A stretch of 47,833 nt of DNA from Pseudanabaena cinerea FACHB-1277. Lineage in GTDB: Bacteria > Cyanobacteriota > Cyanobacteriia > Pseudanabaenales > Pseudanabaenaceae. The stretch's first letter is position 1; each line of letters begins with the position of its first letter. The notes below the pieces were generated by a model. It saw only the letters and a list, made by a program, of their open reading frames with translations, ran no database searches and was not told the DNA's origin. The DNA lies in the NCBI RefSeq assembly GCF_014696345.1, contig NZ_JACJPY010000032.1, forward strand, positions 1-47,833, written 5' to 3'. The position numbers and the translations under genes were made by a program. Of this stretch, positions 35,052 through 42,695 are shown one piece after another.

Positions 35052-37013
35052 TCATAAGTTTAATAAAAAGTCCCATTCTTTAAACCAAGTTGAATGATCT
35101 ACCATCCTGAGTAAATCAATAAAGTCATTTTCAATATCAAAAGAAATGTGATAAGGCTGCAAGACTTCATTGAGTATCTTTGATACATCCTCTTTTTTTG
35201 TTAGTTTAAAGAATTTTTGAGTGATAATAGATTGTTTTAGATGTTCTTGATATAACATTGTAATTTCAGCATTATCTTCAACTATTAGATTGGATGACTT
35301 AGATCTAGCGAATAAGATTTTTAAGCTGTCTCTAACTTTGATATATCTATGGGCAGCTTGTAAGATCCACTCATTATTGTCGAGATATTTTTGTTGTAAA
35401 TCTTTTTCAATCTCTTGATAACTTATATGTAAATTTTCTCTTAATGTATCTGTATCAACTTGCTGAGAATATGACACCTCAATCCATTTTGCTAATAGGC
35501 GGCTTAATACATCTAACTCCGTTAATAAGGTAGCTTCAAATGTATATGCAATCGAAATGTAGGTTTCTAAACCAAGCTTTTCTTTCATTGCTTTAGCAAT
35601 TGCTTGATAATGTGCATCATTTAAAAAATCTCTGTCAAAAATCAAAACAGACTTTTCCCATAATGTTCTTTGATTTTTTATTACAGAAAAAACAGTTTTA
35701 TAAGACAGGATATCATTAAAAATATGATTGACTCCATTCAAAACCCAAAAGACATATTTTTTTGAGCTTGCTGAAGACTTACTTTTTTGTAATAGTAGAC
35801 TAATTGCTCTTGCATCATCTTCTCCTTCAACGAAAATAAGTCGATCAGATTCAATTCCATTAATAAAGTCTAATCCATTAGTATTTCCCAACGAACTGAT
35901 AATAGGATTAGTAACACTGGGATAAATACCTTTAAAACGAAGACCAAGTTTACTAATCTCATTATTGTCAACTGGTTTATAATTACCTTGAAAACTGTTC
36001 TCTAAGTGAAAAAGATGACGTATATCTGAATGACGTATTAGCGATTCATTATGAGTTGTCATTATAACCTGATTACGATCTGCAAACTTAGTTATAATTT
36101 CTAGCAACCTCTTTTGGATATCTCTATGAATATGGCTATCTGGTTCATCTAATAAAATAATATTCAGATCAGTAATTTGAACGTGATCATACAAATTGAG
36201 TAATATTTCAATGATTTGTAATGATCCACTGCCAAGTAAGTTAATATCTTTTTTGTTTCCACGTTTACCAATTTGGAATTCTAAGATCACCTGAGTATCT
36301 TTCTGAATATCGCTATTAGTATAAAATTCAATTTTTTCTTGATTGTCAAATAGAATATAAGATAAGTCATCAATAAAATTTCTATATAAATCAAGATTAC
36401 GTTGATTACGATATAAAGAATATAGACGATTACGCAAAATGCTAGATGATTCTCTTATTTGAATTGCTTCTTTTACTTGAGGAAGAGTTGCAAAATTCTC
36501 TCTAGCTCGAATTGTTGGCACAGGTGATGCATAGTACAAGCTGATTGGTACGGGAAGGTTTTGAAAGAAATTATTAAATGATTTAAAATCGTACTTATTA
36601 AAATCAATTAGTTCTATAACATAGTTTAGTCCAGATACACTTATTTGAAAACTAACTACTAAATCCTTATTACCATTATTTAATAGTGCAGTAAGCTCTA
36701 TTTTTTTTGTTTTGTCACGCTCATAGAAAATGTCATCAAAGTTAGGGCTGCGAACACTGTGAATCTCATAAAAAGGGAAATACTTGTCTTGTGTATTTCC
36801 AAGAATATAATCTCCCTTATTATAATTTTTGGTTGCTCGTCCAGCCTGACGAATTAATTTAGTAAAACATTCATGCCACAATGCGATCGCTTCTAAAACG
36901 GTTGTTTTTCCTGAATTGTTTTTACCCGTAAATATATTGATGTCAGAATTTAGTAAAATTGTGACATCCTGAAATGATTTAAAATTTTTAATTTCTATCG
37001 ACCGTATAAACAT
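35052..37013 (-). CDS. AAA ATPase fused to a TOPRIM nuclease (OLD / merged-PARIS-like)
   Basis: The 653-residue protein starts with an SMC/RecF-type ATPase: FKSFQDVTILLNSDINIFTGKNNSGKTT (Walker A 30-37). The signature LLGSGSLQIIEIL is at about 259-271, Walker B IILLDEPDSHIH at about 285-296, and the switch TTHNESLIRHSD follows. A TOPRIM-like domain comes next, with Glu396 in FVEGEDD and the acidic DRD at 460-462. This layout is known from OLD-family nucleases and from merged forms of the PARIS phage-defence system. No UvrD-like gajB helicase gene adjoins it, so it is not a standard Gabija pair. The gene is far more AT-rich than its neighbours and carries only one HIP1 site, which suggests transfer from outside. 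Confidence 0.85.
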   Translation of the reverse strand: MFIRSIEIKNFKSFQDVTILLNSDINIFTGKNNSGKTTVLEAIALWHECFTKLIRQAGRATKNYNKGDYILGNTQDKYFPFYEIHSVRSPNFDDIFYERDKTKKIELTALLNNGNKDLVVSFQISVSGLNYVIELIDFNKYDFKSFNNFFQNLPVPISLYYASPVPTIRARENFATLPQVKEAIQIRESSSILRNRLYSLYRNQRNLDLYRNFIDDLSYILFDNQEKIEFYTNSDIQKDTQVILEFQIGKRGNKKDINLLGSGSLQIIEILLNLYDHVQITDLNIILLDEPDSHIHRDIQKRLLEIITKFADRNQVIMTTHNESLIRHSDIRHLFHLENSFQGNYKPVDNNEISKLGLRFKGIYPSVTNPIISSLGNTNGLDFINGIESDRLIFVEGEDDARAISLLLQKSKSSASSKKYVFWVLNGVNHIFNDILSYKTVFSVIKNQRTLWEKSVLIFDRDFLNDAHYQAIAKAMKEKLGLETYISIAYTFEATLLTELDVLSRLLAKWIEVSYSQQVDTDTLRENLHISYQEIEKDLQQKYLDNNEWILQAAHRYIKVRDSLKILFARSKSSNLIVEDNAEITMLYQEHLKQSIITQKFFKLTKKEDVSKILNEVLQPYHISFDIENDFIDLLRMVDHSTWFKEWDFLLNL

Positions 37014-37256
37014 TTTATTGGCTCTGAAATTAAGATATTGACTTGATTAAAACTATTAACATTGGAATTGATTTGGTCTAGGCAGAGCAGAACTCTTATT
37101 TGGTGTGATTCATAATTTGATCTAGAAGCAATATTTGTCACTACTATCGAACCAATAAAGTGACTGCTTTCACCTTCACATAGATCAATTAAGTAAGTAC
37201 GATGTCATTTGAATGATTATATAGCTTTTTACGCGATTTTAGGCAAATATTTAGAT

Positions 37257-37496
37257 TTAAGTGCTGATTTGCCATGTAGCAATTTTAAAATCGTCATCAT
37301 TGGCGATCGCCACACCCTCACCTGAAGGCTTAATTACAAACAAACCTTGATGATAGGCATAACGATCTATCCCCTCATTAATCTCAGTTCCTGCCACAGC
37401 ACCATAAATAGTTTGTAGATGTCATCAATGTGGGAATTGACTTTAAAGACAGCATTGAGGGCATCATCACCACTCCAACCATCTTCTAAGCAGGTA
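37257..37496 (-). pseudogene. Decayed remnant of a DUF3782-like protein
   Basis: On the minus strand, codons from about 37421 down to the TAA at 37257-37259 read IYGAVAGTEINEGIDRYAYH, then GLFVIKPSGEGVAIANDDDF and KIATW before the end. This resembles the conserved C-terminus of the cyanobacterial DUF3782-type proteins (GAVAG, YAYRKGFFVI, SGD, W). An in-frame TGA at 37422-37424 closes the frame upstream. A neighbouring frame reads LEDGWSGDDALNAVFKVN and HIDDIYKL further upstream, so a frameshift and 5' truncation are likely. The rest of 37014-37577 shows no gene. Confidence 0.55.
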
Positions 37497-37577
37497 GGTT
37501 AGAAATTACTTCATCGGCGATCGCGGGTACAATCGTTAGCGTAATTTTACTGAAAGGACTTACACAAGGAATATAGT

Positions 37578-39242
37578 GTGAAAATTGAAAAATGGGCGAT
37601 CGCCATTCTCCTATGGGGAGGATTGTTTAGACTGCTATGCGCCAACTACCTCAACCTCGGCTTTGACGAAACCTACTACTATCTCTACACCCAAAACCTA
37701 CATCTCAGCTACTTCGATCATCCGCCCCTAGTTGCCTTTACTGCGGGAATTGGCATCTGGCTCACTGGCATCGCCAATCCTTTCACCCTTCGCATCGGCG
37801 GCGTATTGCTGTACACGGGGACTTTGCTTTTTTCCTACCTAACCAGCAAAAAACTATTTGGCGATCGCGCCGCCACCATGACCCTCGCGATTTTAACCAC
37901 GATTCCCATCTTCCAAATTGCCTTTGGCATCCTCACCCTGCCCGATAATGCCCTGATGTTCTTTTGGGCAGCCTGTCTATACGTAGCAGCGATCGAATTT
38001 TTCCCATCCGCAAATTCCCCAAATTCCATATCCTATCAACCCACCTACCGCCTCGCTATCGTTGGGTTATTGGTAGGACTAGCATTCTTGGGCAAATATC
38101 ACGGGGCTTTGCTAGGTGGTGGCTTAGTTCTCTTTTGTTTGGTTAGCCCACAACATCGGCGTGCTTTATTTTCGCAATGGACTTTGGCAGCGATCGCCCT
38201 ATTTTTGGCAGCGATCGCCCCTGTCGTGTTTTGGAATGCTCAGCACGAATGGGCTTCTTTCCGTTTTCAAGGCAATCGCGCTATTCCCACCACTGGGTAT
38301 AGCCTAGAGCGCTTGCTGGTAACAGTGCTAGTTGCCTTGGGCTATCTATTCCCCACCTTTGGCATTCCCATTTGGTGGACAAGCTTCAAAAGCTTGGCTG
38401 AGATTATGAATAAGAGAACTTCAAAATCTCAGGTAGCAGATTCTACGGACATTTCAGAATTAAAATCTGAATTAAAACCAGAGTTAAAAACGGCTGAAGC
38501 AACATTATTCAATAAACGTCTATTTATCCTCTGTGTATCCATGCCCATCTTTTTTGGCTTCACCTTTTTAGGTGGTTTTATTCAAATTTTACCCTCTTGG
38601 CATATGCCAGGATTCTTTGGCGCTACTTTCTTGCTAGGAGAGAGGGCAGCATTAGTGCAGTTAAAACGCCCAAAATTCATTCGCAATTGGCTTTGGGGGT
38701 CGGGTTTAGTAATTTTACCTCTGCTGTTGATTGGGTTACTGCACGTTCATTTGGGCATTGCTCAGAAGGGTGGTGATGCAGCGATCGCGGGTGGCTTTTG
38801 GGAAGCGAAGGACGATCCATCTACGCAAATGGTGGATATTGTGCAGTTACGTCAAGCCTTTGTGGAGAATCCCCAACTAAAGGCTGAGCTACAAAAAGCA
38901 GATTTTGTATTTGTGAATAACTTCTTTGTGGCGGGTCAAGTTGGCATGGCGATCGAGCCATTGGGTAAAAAAGTTACCTGTTTCGATGAAGATTTGCGTG
39001 GCTTTGCCTATTGGAGTAAGCCCCAAGATTTTGTGGGCAAACAGGCTCTATACGTCACTTCCGAACTATTTCTAAAGGACGATCGCTTTCCCAATCCCCT
39101 TGATAAATATAAAGGCTATTTTGATTCCATTACTAAAATTGCCGATATTCCCATTCAGCGCGGCGGTCAAGCCGTGCAAATTTTCCCTGTCTATCGCACC
39201 TCGCCTATGCTCAGACCTTACCCACGCCCCTACGGAAACTAA
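37578..39242 (+). CDS. GT39-family membrane glycosyltransferase (ArnT/PMT-like)
   Basis: The 554-residue protein has about ten membrane spans and the N-terminal loop signature FDETYYYLYTQNLHLSYFDHPPLVAFT. In GT39/ArnT-type enzymes this carries the catalytic aspartate and the HPP motif. Such enzymes transfer sugars from polyprenyl phosphate donors to lipids or proteins on the outer face of the membrane. A soluble domain near 440-540 follows the last spans. The start is the GTG at 37578, with AAGGA seven bases upstream. The acceptor is unknown. A cytoplasmic-looking insert with repeated 'ELK' triplets lies near 292-304. A terminator follows directly. Confidence 0.88.
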   Translation: MKIEKWAIAILLWGGLFRLLCANYLNLGFDETYYYLYTQNLHLSYFDHPPLVAFTAGIGIWLTGIANPFTLRIGGVLLYTGTLLFSYLTSKKLFGDRAATMTLAILTTIPIFQIAFGILTLPDNALMFFWAACLYVAAIEFFPSANSPNSISYQPTYRLAIVGLLVGLAFLGKYHGALLGGGLVLFCLVSPQHRRALFSQWTLAAIALFLAAIAPVVFWNAQHEWASFRFQGNRAIPTTGYSLERLLVTVLVALGYLFPTFGIPIWWTSFKSLAEIMNKRTSKSQVADSTDISELKSELKPELKTAEATLFNKRLFILCVSMPIFFGFTFLGGFIQILPSWHMPGFFGATFLLGERAALVQLKRPKFIRNWLWGSGLVILPLLLIGLLHVHLGIAQKGGDAAIAGGFWEAKDDPSTQMVDIVQLRQAFVENPQLKAELQKADFVFVNNFFVAGQVGMAIEPLGKKVTCFDEDLRGFAYWSKPQDFVGKQALYVTSELFLKDDRFPNPLDKYKGYFDSITKIADIPIQRGGQAVQIFPVYRTSPMLRPYPRPYGN

Positions 39243-39247
39243 AAAAG

Positions 39248-39272
39248 TCAGGTTGCACTGCGACCTGATTTT
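39248..39272 (+). terminator. Intrinsic terminator of the GT39 gene
   Basis: The stem TCAGGTTGC / GCGACCTGA (one G-T pair) with loop ACT is followed by TTTT and lies six bases after the stop codon. Confidence 0.9.
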
Positions 39273-39330
39273 CCGAATTGAATACCGAATTGAATCGAAT
39301 TGAATACCGAATTGAATACCGAATTGAATA
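39273..39330. repeat. 12-bp tandem repeat (CCGAATTGAATA, about 5 copies)
   Basis: Copies begin at 39273, 39285, 39296, 39307 and 39319; two of the five are 11 bases long. The array starts right at the end of the terminator of the preceding gene. Confidence 0.85.
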
Positions 39331-39449
39331 TGGTACGCAAACCTCAATCGCCAGTTTTGAGGTCGCCACGGTTTTAGTCATCAAAGCCTCTCTGGGCGAT
39401 ACAAGTACTGAAGTTGACTATCTTGAGCATGACCAACCTGATTGACTGA

Positions 39450-39617
39450 CAGAAGTATTTACAAGCCCTGTCAGACAAGATGTCTGACCCACAGAAGTAT
39501 TTACAAGCCCTGTCAGACAAGATGTTTGATCCACAGAAGTATTTACAAGCCCTGTCAGACAAGATGTCTGACCCACAAAAGTATTTACAAGCCTTGTCAG
39601 ACAAGATGTCTGACCCA
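39450..39617. repeat. 42-bp tandem repeat, four full copies, each with a hairpin
   Basis: Unit starts are 39450, 39492, 39534 and 39576, with partial copies on both sides. Each unit contains GTCAGACA-AGA-TGTCTGAC, a perfect 8-base-pair hairpin (39470-39488, 39512-39530, 39554-39572, 39596-39614). In the second copy the right arm is TGTTTGAT, which keeps pairing through G-U on the plus strand. There are no unique spacers. Confidence 0.92.
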
Positions 39618-39768
39618 CAAAAGCAGAATCCTTGTGAAACGAGTATCTTGCTCGTTTATGGTTAAGAATTTGTCAGTCAATTAGCTTCTGCCCTCAAAAA
39701 AATATAGTGAGGATGCAACAAAGTGAGAAACTAATTTATGGTGAATTGCAAATATTTGAGCTAAAAGT

Positions 39769-41556
39769 TTGAAAGACAAATTTTCAGGCAAATCTGCGGG
39801 CAAATCTGCGGGGCAGCCTTCAAAACGTTCCTCCTATTGGCAAATGCGCGATTATGTTTATCCCCAGCGCTTTCTCATTGCCAAAGCATTTTTATGTACC
39901 CTTGTTTTTATCGGCTCAATGCCACTGCTGGCAGAGTTGATGGGGCGAGTGGCTCAGGCCTTGGGCAAGGGCGATGTGAATGGGATTTTGCAGATCGCCG
40001 CTTTTACGGTGGTGATGTTTGTATTTCGGGGCTTGGCACAATATGGGCAGGACTCGATGATGGCACAGGCAGCACTAAATGCAGCGAGGGATTTGCGTGT
40101 TGATGTCTATGCCCATTTGCAAACCTTAGATTTAGATTACTTTGCCGAATCGCGGACGGGGGATCTATCCTATCGCCTCACCGAAGATATCGATCGCATT
40201 GGTGAAGTAATCGGTAAATTCTTTCATCAGTTTATTCCGTCAGTCCTGCAATTATTGTTTGTACTGGCTTATATGATTTATCTAAACTGGATATTGACGC
40301 TGACCACCCTGGCGGTGGCTCCTTTAATTGCGATTTTAATTGCTTGGTTTGGCGATCGGATGTTGAGCCTAAGCCGCCGTAGCCAGGATCAAGTTTCTAA
40401 TCTTGCCGCCTTGCTATCGGAGATTTTTAGCGGCATTCGCCTAGTCCGCGCCTTTGCCACAGAAGCCTATGAAATTGAACGCTTTCAACAGGAAGCAGAA
40501 CAAAATAGCCGCCGCAAATATGCCGCCGATCGCGTGAGAGCGATTCAATATCCTGTGGTTGGCTTTTTGGAAGCGACAGGAATTTGCTTTTTGTTTTTAT
40601 TGGGAGGTTGGCTCATTGCTAACAATTGGCTCAAGCCCGAACAGTTTGTTGCCTTTGGGGCAGGTGTGGCGCTCTTAATTGACCCGATCGCCAATACCAC
40701 CAATAGCTATAACGAAATCAAACAGGCGGAAGCATCTGTGGATCGCATCTTTGAGATTTTTGATATTCAACCCGTAGTGACCGAAAAAGCCCACGCAATT
40801 CCTCTCCCTGAAGTTACGGGCAAAGTGGAATATATTAATGTGGGCTTCCATTATCAAAGCGATCGCCCTGTACTTACGGATATCAATTTGGTGGCACAGC
40901 AAGGAGAAGCGATCGCGCTGGTGGGAGCGTCGGGTGCTGGCAAATCAACGATGATGAATTTATTGATGCGCTTCCATGATGTCAATCATGGCAAGATCCT
41001 GATCGATGGTTATGATATTCGTGATGTGCAGATCAAGAGCCTGCGCCAACAATTAGCGCTAGTGCCGCAGGAGAACATTCTCTTCTCAGGAACCGTTGCT
41101 TCTAATATTGCCTTTGGTAAAAAGGATTATGACACTCAAGCAGTGGAAGCTGCCGCTAAGATTGCCAATGCCCATGACTTCATTCGCGAACTACCCCAAG
41201 GCTATGACACATGGGTGGGAGAGCGGGGCGTAAACCTCTCTGGTGGTCAGCGTCAGCGCATTTCCATAGCCCGTGCTGTGCTGCATAATCCCAAAATCCT
41301 GATCCTTGACGAAGCCACTTCCGCCTTAGATACCGAATCGGAAAGTCTTGTCCAAGAAGCGTTACAGCGTTTAATGCAGGGACGCACCGTATTTATTATC
41401 GCGCACCGCTTAGCGACCATTAGAAACAGTGATCGTATCATTGTTTTAGAACAGGGGAAGATTGTGGAATCAGGAACCCACGATGATTTGCTCCAAAAAG
41501 GAGGACGCTATGCCCAATTACATTCGCGCCAGTTTGATCATGCGATCGCCAATTAA
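39769..41556 (+). CDS. ABC exporter (fused membrane and ATPase domains)
   Basis: The 595-residue half-transporter has six membrane spans (about 35-320) and an ATPase domain with Walker A LVGASGAGKSTMM (385-393), signature LSGGQRQRISIARA (about 490), Walker B ILILDEATSALD and the switch IIAHRLATIRNSD. It resembles MsbA/HlyB-type lipid or peptide exporters, and the substrate is unknown. The frame can begin at a TTG at 39769, which includes a duplicated AAATCTGCGGG segment, or at the ATG at 39841. The second removes 24 low-complexity residues and is a fair alternative. The stop codon lies inside a 14-base tandem array. Confidence 0.93.
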   Translation: MKDKFSGKSAGKSAGQPSKRSSYWQMRDYVYPQRFLIAKAFLCTLVFIGSMPLLAELMGRVAQALGKGDVNGILQIAAFTVVMFVFRGLAQYGQDSMMAQAALNAARDLRVDVYAHLQTLDLDYFAESRTGDLSYRLTEDIDRIGEVIGKFFHQFIPSVLQLLFVLAYMIYLNWILTLTTLAVAPLIAILIAWFGDRMLSLSRRSQDQVSNLAALLSEIFSGIRLVRAFATEAYEIERFQQEAEQNSRRKYAADRVRAIQYPVVGFLEATGICFLFLLGGWLIANNWLKPEQFVAFGAGVALLIDPIANTTNSYNEIKQAEASVDRIFEIFDIQPVVTEKAHAIPLPEVTGKVEYINVGFHYQSDRPVLTDINLVAQQGEAIALVGASGAGKSTMMNLLMRFHDVNHGKILIDGYDIRDVQIKSLRQQLALVPQENILFSGTVASNIAFGKKDYDTQAVEAAAKIANAHDFIRELPQGYDTWVGERGVNLSGGQRQRISIARAVLHNPKILILDEATSALDTESESLVQEALQRLMQGRTVFIIAHRLATIRNSDRIIVLEQGKIVESGTHDDLLQKGGRYAQLHSRQFDHAIAN

Positions 41557-41602
41557 AAATCGCCAATTAAAAATCGCCAATTAAAAATCGCCAATTAAAA
41601 AT
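41551..41602. repeat. 14-bp tandem repeat (AATTAAAAATCGCC) at the end of the ABC exporter gene
   Basis: Three full copies and one partial copy follow each other, and the first supplies the last sense codon (AAT) and the TAA stop of the ABC gene. The CGCC ends recall half of the HIP1 site GCGATCGC that precedes the array. Confidence 0.9.
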
Positions 41603-41622
41603 GGCTATGTCATTTCTTAATT
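41593..41622 (+). terminator. Hairpin AATTAA...TTAATT with TAT loop
   Basis: AATTAA-AAATGGC pairs with GTCATTT-C-TTAATT with a one-base bulge around TAT. It shares its core with the terminator at 16488-16524 and probably ends the ABC exporter transcript. Confidence 0.6.
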
Positions 41623-41676
41623 GGGAATACTATTTGCCTCGCGTAATTTTGCGTAGAATTTTGACAAGAGTTAACC

Positions 41677-42444
41677 ATGCAAGATCTAGAATCGATACTA
41701 ACTAAGATTAATCAGCGCAAATCTGAGCTAGACATTTTGCGTCAAAATCTTGACAATGCCACAATTAAAGAAGCTTTAAAAGTTGAATTTTTGTATGAGA
41801 GTAATCGCATTGAAGGCAATACTTTAACCTTGCGTGAAACTCAGCTTGTAATCAATGAAGGGATGACGATTAGTGGCAAAAGTATGCGCGAACATTTGGA
41901 AGCAATTAATCATAAAGAAGCAATTTTGTTCATTGAAGATCTAGTTACTCAAAAAATGGAGCTATCAGAATATATACTCAAACAAATTCATGGAATTGTT
42001 TTGTATGGCATAGATCGCAAGAATGCTGGAGTTTATCGCAAGTTACCTGTCGCGATCGCAGGAAGTAAACATTTACCACCGCAGCCCTATTTATTGCAAG
42101 ATTTAATGGAAGATTATTTTCGATTTTATGAACTCCATAAAAATGATTTACATCCCGTAGTTTTAGCTGCCGAAATGCACGAAAGATTAGTTTCCATTCA
42201 TCCTTTTATTGATGGCAATGGTCGCACTTCCCGTTTAATTATGAACTTGATTTTATTACAGCATGGTTTCCCTTTAGCAATTATTGGCGGTGATTATGAA
42301 AGTCGCATGGCTTACTATGATGCTTTAGAAAAGGTGCAAGCTGAGAATGATAAACAGTCCTTTATTTTGTTGATTGCCGAAAAAGTTTTGTCAGGATTAG
42401 ATCGATACATCAATATTTTAAATCCGAAAAAGAACACAGAATAG
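41677..42444 (+). CDS. Fic-domain protein (probable AMP transferase)
   Basis: The 255-residue protein has the full Fic motif HPFIDGNGRTSR at 175-186, with the catalytic histidine first. Such enzymes transfer AMP or related groups from nucleotides to protein hydroxyls. Near the N-terminus SNRIEGN (42-48) fits the inhibitory helix motif (S/T)xxxE(G/N), which places it with the self-inhibited class II enzymes. AAGAG precedes the ATG at 41677. It stands alone upstream of the type I R-M locus; Fic genes are frequent in such islands. The target is unknown. Confidence 0.92.
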   Translation: MQDLESILTKINQRKSELDILRQNLDNATIKEALKVEFLYESNRIEGNTLTLRETQLVINEGMTISGKSMREHLEAINHKEAILFIEDLVTQKMELSEYILKQIHGIVLYGIDRKNAGVYRKLPVAIAGSKHLPPQPYLLQDLMEDYFRFYELHKNDLHPVVLAAEMHERLVSIHPFIDGNGRTSRLIMNLILLQHGFPLAIIGGDYESRMAYYDALEKVQAENDKQSFILLIAEKVLSGLDRYINILNPKKNTE

Positions 42445-42488
42445 GCGATCGCAAAATGATCTCTATCCAGTCCTCTACGAATTATCAA

Positions 42489-42578
42489 TTACGAATATTC
42501 CTCAAACTCTGGCAAGGGAGCATCAAAGTCATCGGACATGAATATTTTACCTTTGTCGCTGCCAAATAACGATCGCTT
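42489..42578 (-). pseudogene. C-terminal remnant of a DUF2281-type antitoxin
   Basis: On the minus strand the sequence ends KRSLFGSDKGKIFMSDDFDA then PLPEFEEYS and a TAA at 42489-42491. It resembles the C-terminus of cyanobacterial DUF2281 antitoxins, which end 'GSAKGxIxxxDDFDEPLEDFxEYM'. The N-terminal half is missing and the sequence upstream does not match. No VapC-like toxin gene adjoins it. The stop lies within AATTACGA repeat sequence. Confidence 0.5.
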
Positions 42579-42695
42579 GGGGGCAGTAGATACTAATCTA
42601 GCTATGGGCTGATCGCCAGACGATCGCAAGTTGTTTTATAATGAAATAAAGCAGAAAAATTAATCCATGTTTGGGTTTGATACTGGTGGTTGGTA

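Larger units (their letters stand above)
39243..39768. other. Repeat-filled intergenic region
   Basis: These 526 bases contain a terminator, a 12-base tandem array and a 42-base tandem array. The short ORFs present arise from the arrays, whose units are multiples of three without stops. I see no convincing independent gene. Confidence 0.6.

Noticed and set aside
35052-37013. Gabija system
   Set aside because: A GajA-like layout is present, but no UvrD/PcrA-like GajB gene adjoins it, so only OLD or merged-PARIS-like remains.
39450-39617. Possible CRISPR array
   Set aside because: The whole 42-base unit repeats and there are no unique spacers; no cas genes are near.
39374-39684. Several overlapping ORFs on both strands in the 42-bp array
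   Set aside because: The unit is a multiple of three without stops in those frames, so open frames arise automatically. Only the plus frame at 39480 is mentioned, as a finding.
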